The position numbers were made by a program, and so were the translations under genes. Source: an uncultured Chitinophagaceae bacterium (GTDB taxonomy: Bacteria; Bacteroidota; Bacteroidia; Chitinophagales; Chitinophagaceae). Taken from it: a DNA stretch of 34,909 nt. This document shows, piece after piece, positions 16,164 to 26,188 of the stretch (position 1 is its first letter; each line of letters begins with the position of its first letter). Location of the stretch: NCBI GenBank assembly GCA_937919945.1, contig CALESY010000037.1, forward strand, positions 1 through 34,909, given 5' to 3'. The notes under the pieces are model-generated. The model was given only the letters and a program-made list of their open reading frames with translations, was not told where the DNA came from and did not search any database.

Positions 16164-17201
16164 TTAGTAAATAAATACCCCGTTAGGGTTATATGTTCTC
16201 TCAAGAGAATCCATAACCCTTACCGAGTCTGCTCGTGGCATTGATATTGGTACTAAGATGCGGTAAGTGTTAGAATCTTCAGCTATTAACTCTACTTGAT
16301 GTCCATAGCTACGCAAGCGGTGAAGACGCTTTTCTGCACGCTCACGTTCATCATAGGTATTAATAATCACTTTGTAATTAACTATTGGGCCCTTATTTAC
16401 TACTGGAGGAGTTGGTGTTTGTATGCTTTCATCTACTACCATACTATTTGATGTGTCTATCAGTTGTGTAGTATCAGTCGCACGTTGCGCTGCGCCAATG
16501 GTATCTGCAGGTGCAGGTACTGTCATAGGCTGCTGTTGCTGCACGGGGGCAGGTGCGCCGCCACCTATCTTCAATATATTTTTAGCTACGTAAGCTACAC
16601 CACCTATCAGTGCCAGCAGTATCAGTACAAATAGTATTATCCTGCCCCAGTTCAGCCCGCCTTTTTTCTCTTCTTCCATTTGAGGGTATGGCTGTGCGGG
16701 TACCTGCATAGTAGCAACTGGTGGTGCCATATAAGCAGGTGCTTGCTGCTCTTGCTGATAGCCAAGCGATGGCGCTTGTGTTGAAGTTGCTGCACCGGTA
16801 TTGCGGCGCGGCAGATTTTTTTCTGTAGGTATGGGCGGTGGTGTCAGCAGCAGTTGGGGTGCAGTGGCAAATTGTAGTTTATCATTCACCTGAAAAAAGC
16901 TGCCGATAGCGGGTATCAACACTTCCCTGCCTGCCTGCACATCAGCCATAGCGTTTGTAGCATAGTCTTTCAGCGCATTGCTGGCTTTGGATATGCTTAT
17001 CTGCTCGTTAGTGGCTATGAAGTTGGAAAGAGAATCATCCACAGTATTTGCAGGCACTACCACCACCTCGCTGACACCAGGCACAAGGTTGCGCCCGTCA
17101 TACGATGCAGGCTTTCTTCTTATCTCAATATTACCCAAGCCATGCACATAGCAGGTTTGGTTTTTGAGCAGGTAGAGTCCTATATATTTAGCAATATCCA
17201 T
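16164..17201 (-). CDS. HU-CCDC81 and SPOR domain membrane protein
   Basis: The 345-residue protein has three parts. The N-terminal ~110 residues (MDIAKYIGLYLLKNQTCYV, PGVSEVVVVPANTVDDSLS, LIPAIGSFFQ) match the HU-like CCDC81 domain found in Bacteroidota. A proline/glutamine-rich linker leads to one membrane helix (about 186-208, IILFVLILLALIGGVAYVA). After a second low-complexity linker comes a SPOR domain (about 275-345; YKVIINTYDERERAEKRLHR, TYRILVPISMPRADSVRVM). SPOR domains bind denuded peptidoglycan at division sites, so the C-terminus should be periplasmic and the HU-like domain cytoplasmic. Whether the HU fold binds DNA here is unknown. It is last in a four-gene minus-strand operon, 42 nt after the barrel gene. 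Confidence 0.88.
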   Translation of the reverse strand: MDIAKYIGLYLLKNQTCYVHGLGNIEIRRKPASYDGRNLVPGVSEVVVVPANTVDDSLSNFIATNEQISISKASNALKDYATNAMADVQAGREVLIPAIGSFFQVNDKLQFATAPQLLLTPPPIPTEKNLPRRNTGAATSTQAPSLGYQQEQQAPAYMAPPVATMQVPAQPYPQMEEEKKGGLNWGRIILFVLILLALIGGVAYVAKNILKIGGGAPAPVQQQQPMTVPAPADTIGAAQRATDTTQLIDTSNSMVVDESIQTPTPPVVNKGPIVNYKVIINTYDERERAEKRLHRLRSYGHQVELIAEDSNTYRILVPISMPRADSVRVMDSLERTYNPNGVFIY

Positions 17202-17243
17202 GAATGCCTTATCCTAAATCGGCTGTAAAATAACTAAATAGGT

Positions 17244-18980
17244 TTAAAATTTCAGTCGCAGCCCACCGAATATATTCATACCATAAGCCCTGTATCCGTA
17301 CCAACGCTCATATTGATTATTAAATATATTATTCACCTGTGCAAATGCGCTCAACCTCGGTATAAAAGTATATTCAGCCCCCGCACCCAAATCAAAGGCA
17401 GCGGGTAGTTCTATTGTGCGGTTACCCTTATCTACAGCATAGATACCATCCAATACGGTCAGGTAGCCAGTTATCAATAAATCCTGCATCGGGCGAATAG
17501 ACACATCTGCATTCAACCGTAACGCTGGCAAATGCCAAGCATGTTTGTTCAGGTCGGCATCGTAAGTAGTATATATAATACTACCTCCTATAGATACTGT
17601 TTGTCCTACTGTATATCGCAGTGAGCCTTGCAGCAATACTGCATTTACCTTGTCGTAAGACACCATGAACTCTTTATTGTCCGTAGCCGTATCGTTGACG
17701 AACAGTGGCATATTTCCATATTGCCAGTAAGATACCTTTCCGCCTACAGTTATGTGATTACCAATATTTGTTTGCAGACCACCATATATTTCGTTGCTGA
17801 TAGTTTGTCCCAATCCTTTAAATGCAGATAGAAACGGATTAACAGTAGCTAACTGCTCAAAAGTATTTTGCTGCAACTGTCCATTCCATCCCACTGATAA
17901 GAATAATTGTGATGCTCTTACTAATCTGAAATTAAGCTGTACATCTGGCAACAAGTAAGTAGTACTGGCAACACCCATTGTAGGATAAAGCCCAACCCGA
18001 CCATCAAAAGCTCCTTTTCTGTAATGTACAGATGGTGCTAATTGTACATAGTTATTGATTTGCTGTGTTGCGACATTAGTAGTATAATTGGATAATGCGC
18101 CATTTACAGCCAGCCCTATTTTCAATGATGTATCTATGGTATAGGTAAATGGCAATTTCACTATTATGTTATACTCACTGCCATCAATACCCGTTATACG
18201 GTTCATTGTATAAGAACGTAGATTGACAGATGGATGGTACGCCCATTTCCCATCTTCAATATTTTTTGCATCAACCATTATATTGAACCCTGAATTGCTA
18301 AAGCCTACTTGAGATTCTTTGTAATTGTACAAGTTGTTGTCATATCCAAACAGATTGAACCTGTTATACAACACACCCACACCACCATGCCACAGCATAC
18401 TATTAGTTTTGTAATATCCATCTGCATCAAAACCTGTAAGCGATGATTTTTGATATAATATATTACCAGCTTGCGACAGGTGGTGTATATTTAACATCGT
18501 ATAATAATTCCGTCCTTTCAGTCCGCCAATACCTGCATCAAGCAATAAAGTAGAAAGGTTGCCGCCTGCCAGCCTCACATAGTTGGCAAATTGTTTCTTC
18601 GCACTATCCTTACCCAATGCTAATGGACGTAGTGGCAATGCACTGTATGTGTAGTTGAGGTTTTGCGCTGGCACTTCATAACTCATGGGCAGTATAGCCG
18701 TGTCAACAGGAGGGAGGTCGGGGGTGGTTTCAGGCTTCACTGCCTGCTTTACCTCTGGCTTATAAGATTGGATAATTTCTATGGTAGCTGCTTTCAGGTC
18801 TGTACTGTCCTTTACCTGCGTATTGGGCTTTGCTACTTTCTTAGCAGCCGGCTTCTTTACCTGTTTCTTTTTTATAACTGCTTTGGTGGGCTTTTTGGCC
18901 GTATTCTTTTTACGTTGCGCATCGGCAGTAAACGTTAGCGACAACAACAGTAGCAATATGTATGTTATTCTCAGTTTCAT
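17244..18980 (-). CDS. TonB-dependent-receptor-like outer-membrane beta-barrel protein
   Basis: A 578-residue protein with a signal peptide (MKLRITYILLLLLSLTFTADAQ). A very lysine- and proline-rich segment of about 80 residues follows (RKKNTAKKPTKAVIKKKQ, KKPAAKKVAKPN). The rest is a barrel with alternating strands, ending in NNQYERWYGYRAYGMNIFGG and a final LRLKF, the form typical of TonB-receptor C-terminal strands (aromatic last residue). There is no plug domain: the mature N-terminus is too short and lacks the receptor plug motifs seen in the receptor gene of the same operon. It may therefore be a plugless barrel that works with its operon partners. The gap to the TPR gene is 10 nt. Confidence 0.82.
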   Translation of the reverse strand: MKLRITYILLLLLSLTFTADAQRKKNTAKKPTKAVIKKKQVKKPAAKKVAKPNTQVKDSTDLKAATIEIIQSYKPEVKQAVKPETTPDLPPVDTAILPMSYEVPAQNLNYTYSALPLRPLALGKDSAKKQFANYVRLAGGNLSTLLLDAGIGGLKGRNYYTMLNIHHLSQAGNILYQKSSLTGFDADGYYKTNSMLWHGGVGVLYNRFNLFGYDNNLYNYKESQVGFSNSGFNIMVDAKNIEDGKWAYHPSVNLRSYTMNRITGIDGSEYNIIVKLPFTYTIDTSLKIGLAVNGALSNYTTNVATQQINNYVQLAPSVHYRKGAFDGRVGLYPTMGVASTTYLLPDVQLNFRLVRASQLFLSVGWNGQLQQNTFEQLATVNPFLSAFKGLGQTISNEIYGGLQTNIGNHITVGGKVSYWQYGNMPLFVNDTATDNKEFMVSYDKVNAVLLQGSLRYTVGQTVSIGGSIIYTTYDADLNKHAWHLPALRLNADVSIRPMQDLLITGYLTVLDGIYAVDKGNRTIELPAAFDLGAGAEYTFIPRLSAFAQVNNIFNNQYERWYGYRAYGMNIFGGLRLKF

Positions 18981-18990
18981 ATTTGTGCCG

Positions 18991-21900
18991 TTATTCGTCT
19001 TGTTTCAGTTTACCTTGTTTTTTTTCGTTTGCTTTTACTTCTTCCAGTTTTTTTGTAGCTACATCTTTCAGTTCAGGTACTTTGGCATTTTTCACCATAC
19101 TTTGCAACAATGCTTTAGCGTTGAAGTAATCTCCTTGCTTTATCAATACATCAGCAATCACTAAGTAAGATTTAAGTGTAATGGCATCATTACCTCCTGC
19201 CAGCTTCACTGCTTTGTTGGCGAGTTCTTCCGCTTCCTTCAACTTATTGTTTTTCAATGAAGCTTCTGCTGTATAATAATTTGCCTCGGCAGCTATCACC
19301 GATTTTTTATTACCTGTCATTTTCGCAAACAACACATATGCTTCTTCCTGCCTGCCCGCTTCGTATAGCGATTTAGCTTTGATGTATGAGCCTTCCGTTA
19401 CCAACGCATCATTGAGTGCGGGCATTTGCAGGAGTGTATCTGCATACGCTGCCGCTTCGTTGTATTTCTTTTGATGATAGCCTGTACGCATCATACCCAT
19501 ATAAGCTTCTTGCAAGTTGTCTTTGCCCATTGCATAGTTACGCAGCATACCATAATACCTGAAGGCATTTTCATTATCATTGGCAAATGCGGCAATCGTT
19601 GCGGCTTTCAGCGCACTACGCTCTGCAAAATCGCTCCATCCTTTTTGTAGCACGGCATCATACCCTGCCAACGCCTCTTTCATTTCGTTCAGCTGGTAGT
19701 GAGACTCTGCTTTGTAATAGTTAGCCTTTGTAGCAAACACACCATCGGGGTATTGCTTGATGTATGCACCTAACGATTGTTTTGCTTTCGCCCAATTACC
19801 AGATGCGTATTGTGCTTCAGCAGCGCTGTAATAGGTAGAGTCCAACGTGTTGTCGTCCGTCAGGCGAATGTTGTTGTCTTTCAGCAGTTGTGCAAAAGCC
19901 TGTGGCTGGTTGTTGTCAATATACAAGCTACGTAATGCGTCCAACGCTGCAGTTCTTTCCTCAGCAGCAGGGTAATCTGTTACTACATGCTTATAGGCAT
20001 CTATCGCCTTTTCATCTGCTTTCAATTGTTGATGGCAAAAGCCCACCTTCATCCAAGCTTTCGATGCAAAACGCACATTATCATAAGCTGCGGTTAATGG
20101 TGTGAGTGTAGCTATCGCTTGCTGATATTTATCTTCTTCTATCTGTACCAATGCCAGCTCATAGCGTGCGTCATACGCATACTTCGATGCAGGCTTGGCA
20201 TTCATCAATCCCTGCATAATGGCCGCTTTTTCTGATCGCTTACCCGTAACCCCCAACACAATACCTTTCTGATAGCGCGCATAGTCTGCACCTTCGCCAT
20301 TGGCAGCTATTACTTTTTCGTACAGGGCAATGGCTTTGTCATAACCCTTCTGCATAAACACTGCATCTGCTTCGCGGAGCGTAGCATCCATAGCAGTATT
20401 GCTTCCTGCTTTCATTTGCGCCTGCGCAAAGTACCACTGTGCTGCTTCAAAATCTTTCTGCTCCATTGCAGCATAGCCCATGTTGGTATAAGCATTGTGC
20501 AGGGTTGCATTGGGCGCAATAGTCTCTGCCTTGTTGTGAACAAGTGCTTTAGTTACAAATTGCTCAGTGTAGTTTATTACATCAGCAAACTTTCTTGTTT
20601 TATAAGCCAGTTCACCTTTCCAGAAGTTGGCAGCCTGTTCATATTTTTCATCGGGTGTGCGTTGCAGTGATACACTCAACAGGCTATCGGCTAAGTATAG
20701 GTTGCCTGCCTGCAACTGTATCATCGCATAACCATAGGCTACTTTTTGTTGCACCACCCAGTAAGTGGCATCTTTCACCAGCACATCGCTCAGCGCAGAA
20801 TAAGCTTCGGTATAGTTATTGGTTTTTATCAACAGGTCCGATAGTATGGTCTTTGCTTCATCCTTATATACAGATGTCGGATAAGATGTCAGTAAGTCAT
20901 TAATGCGTGTCAGTGCCTCATCGTTGTACCCCATCGCGTAGGATAATTTTGCAGTCAACAATAAGGCAGCTTCTCTTTGTGCAGGGTTAAAAGGCATATC
21001 GGCACATATACCAAATGCGTTACGCGCACTCTTTGTATCGTTCATTTGCAGGTGGCAATCGCCCAACAGGTACATAGCGGTTTGTGCCAGAGAATCGCGG
21101 GTATCACTTAGCTGACTGAATTTGTCAATTGCCTGTTGCCATTGTTGTTCATGATAATAACAATATGCCATCTCGTACAAGTCCTCTTTGCGTATTCTAT
21201 CAACATTGGCATAATAGTGTTCGAAATAAGGCAGCGCTTCTTTGTATTTCTTTTCTTCAAACAATACCTGTGCTGCCAACAAGTGAAGTTCGTTATCGTA
21301 AAATAATTTTTCGGGTAGTTGTATCAGTCGTTTTGCTTCCTGCAATGCCTTTGCTTTATTACCGGTGAAGTAATGTATCTCTGCTATGTAATAAGGGACT
21401 ATTATTTTATAGTCTTTATCATTAGCGATACGCTCAAAAGACTTCAGCGCATCTTCATAATTACGCTGATTGTAGGCCAGCAAACCATAGTAATAATTAC
21501 CTGCCAGATAATACTTGCCATCTGCCAGTTCTTTGATTGCCTGAAACAATTCCCTCGCCCTGTCAAACTGTTTTACATTAAAGTAGCAATATGCCAGTTC
21601 AAACTTCGCATCGGCTATTTCCCGATTACTTAGATTACTAATGCCTGCAAGTTCATAGTAATATATAGCACTTGCCAGTTGATGCTGTTTAAAGTAATAC
21701 TGTGCTATGCCAAATGCTGTACGTTGTTTGTAAGCAGGATTTGATGTACTAGCGACATAAGCTATCGCGGCTTCATCACATCCATGCGTACCTGTTTTTA
21801 ATGCCGCGGTGGCAAGATAAAAACCTGCCCTGTCTGCTGCATCTTTGTCAGCAGTTTGTTGTTGCTTATCTACAGCATCAAGGTATTGCTTTGCCGATTG

Positions 21901-22068
21901 CAACGCATTAGCATACATACCGCTTTCATGTTGCAGTGCGGCTTGCATCAGCCATTTATCGGGTGATGTATGCTGAATGTGTATTTGAGCCGAAGCCTGA
22001 TGGCTCAACAGCGATACTGCTAAACACATCAGGCTTCGTTTATAAAACTGTTCCTTCCTTTTTATCAT
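18991..22068 (-). CDS. Large secreted tetratricopeptide-repeat protein
   Basis: The 1025-residue protein has a signal peptide (MIKRKEQFYKRSLMCLAVSLL with cleavage after SHQASAQ). Nearly the whole mature chain is TPR-like helical pairs, for instance AKFELAYCYFNVKQFDRARE, YYYGLLAYNQRNYEDALKSF, MAYCYYHEQQWQQAIDKFSQ and KAWMKVGFCHQQLKADEKAI. The C-terminus is highly charged (KKLEEVKANEKKQGKLKQDE). TPR arrays serve as protein-binding scaffolds; with this signal peptide it should act in the periplasm or at the outer membrane. The gene lies 13 nt after the receptor and 10 nt before the barrel gene, so the three are surely co-transcribed and probably form a complex. Exact role unknown. Confidence 0.88.
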   Translation of the reverse strand: MIKRKEQFYKRSLMCLAVSLLSHQASAQIHIQHTSPDKWLMQAALQHESGMYANALQSAKQYLDAVDKQQQTADKDAADRAGFYLATAALKTGTHGCDEAAIAYVASTSNPAYKQRTAFGIAQYYFKQHQLASAIYYYELAGISNLSNREIADAKFELAYCYFNVKQFDRARELFQAIKELADGKYYLAGNYYYGLLAYNQRNYEDALKSFERIANDKDYKIIVPYYIAEIHYFTGNKAKALQEAKRLIQLPEKLFYDNELHLLAAQVLFEEKKYKEALPYFEHYYANVDRIRKEDLYEMAYCYYHEQQWQQAIDKFSQLSDTRDSLAQTAMYLLGDCHLQMNDTKSARNAFGICADMPFNPAQREAALLLTAKLSYAMGYNDEALTRINDLLTSYPTSVYKDEAKTILSDLLIKTNNYTEAYSALSDVLVKDATYWVVQQKVAYGYAMIQLQAGNLYLADSLLSVSLQRTPDEKYEQAANFWKGELAYKTRKFADVINYTEQFVTKALVHNKAETIAPNATLHNAYTNMGYAAMEQKDFEAAQWYFAQAQMKAGSNTAMDATLREADAVFMQKGYDKAIALYEKVIAANGEGADYARYQKGIVLGVTGKRSEKAAIMQGLMNAKPASKYAYDARYELALVQIEEDKYQQAIATLTPLTAAYDNVRFASKAWMKVGFCHQQLKADEKAIDAYKHVVTDYPAAEERTAALDALRSLYIDNNQPQAFAQLLKDNNIRLTDDNTLDSTYYSAAEAQYASGNWAKAKQSLGAYIKQYPDGVFATKANYYKAESHYQLNEMKEALAGYDAVLQKGWSDFAERSALKAATIAAFANDNENAFRYYGMLRNYAMGKDNLQEAYMGMMRTGYHQKKYNEAAAYADTLLQMPALNDALVTEGSYIKAKSLYEAGRQEEAYVLFAKMTGNKKSVIAAEANYYTAEASLKNNKLKEAEELANKAVKLAGGNDAITLKSYLVIADVLIKQGDYFNAKALLQSMVKNAKVPELKDVATKKLEEVKANEKKQGKLKQDE

Positions 22069-22081
22069 TCAGTTAATTGCA

Positions 22082-24484
22082 TTAAAAATTCCATGTCGCA
22101 TTCAGGCTTGGGAATACAGGTAATTGAAACACACGCACATTGTCTTTCCTGTCTACATAGAATATATTGTTCCTATTGTATACATTGGTAACACTCAATG
22201 ACGTTTCTAAGTTAGAATTTTTGTTGAATATAAAACGTTTTTTAACCGATATATCTAAACGATGATATGCTGACAACCTACCACCATTTATATCATTGGC
22301 GTATAATAAACCTTGTGTACCATTTTGTTGTGCAACATTTGTACCGATACTGTTAGATAATGGGTTAAGGTTTTCATAAAAACCTTGTGTTTGTGTAAAA
22401 GGAAATGGCGAACCGTAATTAAATCTCCCAGACACTTCTAAATCTTTCTTTTTACCAAAAGTATATGATGCAAGCAGGTTGAGATTAAACCTTCTATCGA
22501 ATGGTGGTGGATATGTTTGCTTTTCTACTTCGTATTGAAACGTATAATTTGGAGGTGGTGCTGATACTTTATTATCTTTTACTACTAATGTTTCGTAACG
22601 TACTTGTTGGTAAGATACCACACCCCACAAATACCATCTGTTTCTGTTATATTTAGCAGACAAGTCTACACCATATGCCTTGCCTGAGCCGGAAATAAAA
22701 TCGGGATCGTTTGACTGAATTTTAATACGGCTCAGTTCAATATTTCTAGTGAAATTTTTGTACCACGGCTCTAAGTTGAACTCAACATTTTGCACATCTA
22801 CTTCTATACCACCCAACACATGATAAGCTGTTTGCAAATTATTGTCTATTTCTTGCTGGTCAGTATTAATAATAGTTTGATCAGGACTTAGCAAGAAGCC
22901 CGTAAAGAAGTTTACTATATCCCTATCGCTCTTTGTACTAATTATATTCTGAGAATAAAGACCTGCAGCACCTTTCAGGCGGATAGCATTAGTGAGGTTG
23001 TACTTCAGGCCCAAACGCGGTTCGGGCGACAACTTGTCAATAGCAGAATAGTACTGCACTCTCAGCCCCGGTTCAATTATCAGTTTTTCACCAAAGTTTT
23101 TCCTGTACATAAAGTACAATGCTGCAAGTGTATTTCTACGGTCTAATGTAACCCTGTTACCAACTATATCTTTGTAATCCAATGTTGTATGAAAGCCACT
23201 AACTTCAACGCCATACTTTATTTGGCTATACCCCGGCATAAAGTAGGTAAAGTCTATCGCACCCTCAAAACCGTCAATACCACTACTCCTTGGCACTATT
23301 GGCAATTCATTATAGTTAGTATAATCTATCACGTATTTTGAGTAAGCAAAGCGACCATTTATTAGTGCAGCACTTGTTCCTGGCGTTACTACAAAGTTGG
23401 TACCCGCACCAGATGCCCTCCAACGAAAATCAGCATTAGCAACATCCGTATTAGGTTTCAGCACTTTTGCTTTATCGTCAAAGCTAAACCCAAATACATT
23501 CAGTTTACTACCATTATCACCATTGTAAGTTACTTTACCATACAAATCGGTAAATGCATAGGGCAGACCGTATTCATATTGGTTGCCCAAACCACCATAT
23601 ATTGGTTGAGATGTTTGGTCTAGGTAACTATGCTTTGCCGACAATAAGAATGTTACAGACGATCCTCCTTCCTGTTTTGCTTTTAACAATGGACCTTCCA
23701 GCATAGCACGTGCCATTATTGGAGATGCCGATAACTTACCTGATAACCTGTTTTTATTACCATCTTTAGTACGTACATCAAGTATGGCTGATGTACGGTT
23801 ACCATATTGAGCATTAAAACCTGCAGTCTGTATCTCTACGTTACGTATTGCATCTGTTTCAAAAACTGAATACAACCCTATTGAGTGAAAGGGGTTGTAA
23901 ATAGTAATACCATCCAATAATATACCTGTTTGAGATGGCGCACCACCTCGTATATACAACTGTCCACCTTGATCTCCTGTAAACACTACACCAGGCACTA
24001 CCTGCAAATATTGGGCAATATCAGGCTCGCCGCCCGCACTTGGCAACATCTTCATATCACGAGGTGTTACAGTCATTGAACCCGCTTTGACCTGTGTCTG
24101 CTTCTCTGTTTTTCTGGCTGATACTTCCACAGAACCTAACTCCTTACTTCGCTGGCCTAAAAACAACTTTTTAGTTACTACACCACCTGCTTTTACTGTT
24201 ACCGTTGCTTTTGCCGTATCATAACCTATCAGGCTGGTAAAGATGGTGTATGTTCCTGGCTTCAGTTGTGTGATGGTAAAGTAACCATTAACGTCCGTTT
24301 GTACGCCTATTTTTGTACCCTCCAGTAAAACATTTGTAAAAATCACTGGCTCACCTGATGCTTTATCGTACACAAATCCTTTAATGATACCTGTACTTGC
24401 TTGTTGGGCAAAAGATATATGACAGATGAAAACACCTGCAACTAACATAATTGCAGCGACTTTCTGCATGAGGGAAGTTTTCAT
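22082..24484 (-). CDS. TonB-dependent receptor with carboxypeptidase-like regulatory domain
   Basis: An 800-residue outer-membrane receptor. After a signal peptide (ends ICHISFAQQ) comes a carboxypeptidase-like beta-sandwich (about 32-115; GFVYDKASGEPVIFTNVLLE, VNGYFTITQLKPGTYTIFTS). A plug domain follows (about 120-230), with MKMLPSAGGEPDIAQYLQVV, LYIRGGAPSQTGILLDGI and NVEIQTAGFNAQYGNRTSAI. The remainder is a 22-stranded type barrel ending FPSLNATWNF. No SusD-like partner is adjacent, so it is not a standard polysaccharide-utilisation receptor. As the first gene of the four-gene envelope operon it is likely tied to the TPR, barrel and SPOR proteins. The substrate is unknown. Confidence 0.93.
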   Translation of the reverse strand: MKTSLMQKVAAIMLVAGVFICHISFAQQASTGIIKGFVYDKASGEPVIFTNVLLEGTKIGVQTDVNGYFTITQLKPGTYTIFTSLIGYDTAKATVTVKAGGVVTKKLFLGQRSKELGSVEVSARKTEKQTQVKAGSMTVTPRDMKMLPSAGGEPDIAQYLQVVPGVVFTGDQGGQLYIRGGAPSQTGILLDGITIYNPFHSIGLYSVFETDAIRNVEIQTAGFNAQYGNRTSAILDVRTKDGNKNRLSGKLSASPIMARAMLEGPLLKAKQEGGSSVTFLLSAKHSYLDQTSQPIYGGLGNQYEYGLPYAFTDLYGKVTYNGDNGSKLNVFGFSFDDKAKVLKPNTDVANADFRWRASGAGTNFVVTPGTSAALINGRFAYSKYVIDYTNYNELPIVPRSSGIDGFEGAIDFTYFMPGYSQIKYGVEVSGFHTTLDYKDIVGNRVTLDRRNTLAALYFMYRKNFGEKLIIEPGLRVQYYSAIDKLSPEPRLGLKYNLTNAIRLKGAAGLYSQNIISTKSDRDIVNFFTGFLLSPDQTIINTDQQEIDNNLQTAYHVLGGIEVDVQNVEFNLEPWYKNFTRNIELSRIKIQSNDPDFISGSGKAYGVDLSAKYNRNRWYLWGVVSYQQVRYETLVVKDNKVSAPPPNYTFQYEVEKQTYPPPFDRRFNLNLLASYTFGKKKDLEVSGRFNYGSPFPFTQTQGFYENLNPLSNSIGTNVAQQNGTQGLLYANDINGGRLSAYHRLDISVKKRFIFNKNSNLETSLSVTNVYNRNNIFYVDRKDNVRVFQLPVFPSLNATWNF

Positions 24485-24559
24485 TAAAATAATATTAAAA
24501 ATGCGCCCGAAAATAAACTATTCCCTTTAATGCTGCGCTAAATGATGTTAGTAATTACA

Positions 24560-24590
24560 CAAAAGTGACTAAAATAACCCAAACGCACAA
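24560..24590 (-). promoter_or_regulatory. Candidate promoter of the receptor-TPR-barrel-SPOR operon
   Basis: On the minus strand TTG (24590-24588, within TTTTGTGCG) lies 20 nt before CACTTTTG (24567-24560), one mismatch from TAnnTTTG. It is about 75 nt upstream of the receptor ATG. The 169-nt gap between this operon and the divergent NnrD/E gene is AT-rich and shows no other structured element. Confidence 0.35.
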
Positions 24591-24653
24591 AACAATTATC
24601 ATATTTACATAATATAACAACATACTGTTGCCTATTTATGTAATATTGTTTCT

Positions 24654-26165
24654 ATGAAGATTTTCAGTGCTTCTCAAATAAAAGCCTGCGACGCATACAC
24701 TATTCATGCATCACATATAAGTAGCACAGACTTAATGGAAAGAGCTGCTGCAGTGTGTACAGATTGGATAATTGCCAACATGCTCAAAGACAGTGTGTTC
24801 ATAGCGCTATGTGGTAGCGGAAATAATGGAGGTGATGGACTTGCAATCACACGTATGTTGCACCAGTCTGGCTTTAATGTAAAAGCATTTGTGCTTCAGT
24901 TTACAGATGTTTTGTCTTCAGATTGCGCTATCAATCTGCAGCGCCTGCAAAGTATAGACCACACTCTGGTAGATGTTTTATTGCCTGATGCTTTCATCAC
25001 AGATATACCATCCAATATTATTATAATAGATGCTATATTAGGCACAGGGCTCAATCGTGCTGTACAGGGATGGATAGCACAATTCATAGACCACATCAAC
25101 CAACTGCCCAATACCAAAATAGCCATTGATATACCAAGTGGAATGCCCGCTGACAACATCCCATCAAATAATACAGATATATTACAGGTTGATTTTACAC
25201 TCAGTTTTCAATTATACAAGCGTACTTTTCTTCACCCGGAAACAGGCATCCATGCAGGTAAGATAAGCCTCCTAGATATTGGGCTACACCCTACTTTCAT
25301 AGCATCTACCCACAGCAACTATCAAACCATAGACGATGAAAAAATAAAGTCTCTATACAAAAAACGTTCTCCGTTTTCGCACAAGGGAGATTATGGCACA
25401 GCTCTGATTGCTGCAGGCAGCTATGGAATGATGGGTGCTGCTGTTTTGGCCTCCAAAGCCGCTTTGCGCAGCGGAGCAGGCAAAGTAAAAGTATTAATAC
25501 CACAAGTAGGTTATAGCATAATTCAGTCTGCAGTACCAGAAGCCATGTGTACTGTTACCGGTGAAAATCATATTTCTAAAATCAACTGTCCTGCAGATGT
25601 ACAGTGCCTGGCTATCGGTCCGGGCATTGGAATGCACGAATATACTGTTAAAGCATTTTCAGATTTCATTGAAACTTACAAGAAGCCATTGGTGCTGGAT
25701 GCCGATGCATTAAATATACTTGCCAAACAGCCTGAATTATTGCATAAAATACCCGCTGGCAGCATATTTACTCCCCACCCGAAAGAATACGAAAGGCTGT
25801 TTGGCAAAACAGCAAACAGTATGCAACAACTGGAGCATGCCCGCACACAAGCCATGCGTTATAACATATACATCATCCTGAAAGGGCACCATACGGCAAT
25901 TACTACACCTGAAGGTGAATGTTGGTATTGTACCAATGGCAATGCAGGTATGGCTACTGCTGGTAGTGGCGATGTTCTTACAGGTATGATAACAGGTTTG
26001 TTGGCTCAAGGATATGACAACTACTCATCTGCGATACTAGGGGTGTATCTGCATGCCAGGGCCGGGGATTTTGCTGCCGAAAAACATTCTCAACATGGTA
26101 TGGTAGCAGGCGATATTGTCAATAATATTGGAGAAGTATGGAAAGAGATAGAAAGATTTTTATAA
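24654..26165 (+). CDS. nnr: Bifunctional NAD(P)H-hydrate epimerase / ADP-dependent NAD(P)H-hydrate dehydratase
   Basis: This 503-residue enzyme repairs hydrated NADH and NADPH. The N-terminal epimerase domain (YjeF-N, about 1-215) shows ALCGSGNNGGDGLAITR (residues 51-67), IIIDAILGTGLNR and IAIDIPSGMPAD. The C-terminal dehydratase domain (about 230-500, ribokinase-like) shows HKGDYGTALIAAGSYGMMGA, LAIGPGIG, LVLDADALNIL, GSIFTPHPKEYERLFG, LKGHHTAI and the nucleotide-site NAGMATAGSGDVLTGMI. The fused arrangement is common in bacteria. A small putative lipoprotein gene follows after 23 nt. Confidence 0.95.
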   Translation: MKIFSASQIKACDAYTIHASHISSTDLMERAAAVCTDWIIANMLKDSVFIALCGSGNNGGDGLAITRMLHQSGFNVKAFVLQFTDVLSSDCAINLQRLQSIDHTLVDVLLPDAFITDIPSNIIIIDAILGTGLNRAVQGWIAQFIDHINQLPNTKIAIDIPSGMPADNIPSNNTDILQVDFTLSFQLYKRTFLHPETGIHAGKISLLDIGLHPTFIASTHSNYQTIDDEKIKSLYKKRSPFSHKGDYGTALIAAGSYGMMGAAVLASKAALRSGAGKVKVLIPQVGYSIIQSAVPEAMCTVTGENHISKINCPADVQCLAIGPGIGMHEYTVKAFSDFIETYKKPLVLDADALNILAKQPELLHKIPAGSIFTPHPKEYERLFGKTANSMQQLEHARTQAMRYNIYIILKGHHTAITTPEGECWYCTNGNAGMATAGSGDVLTGMITGLLAQGYDNYSSAILGVYLHARAGDFAAEKHSQHGMVAGDIVNNIGEVWKEIERFL

Positions 26166-26188
26166 ATTTATCCAAACTTTAATTTTCG

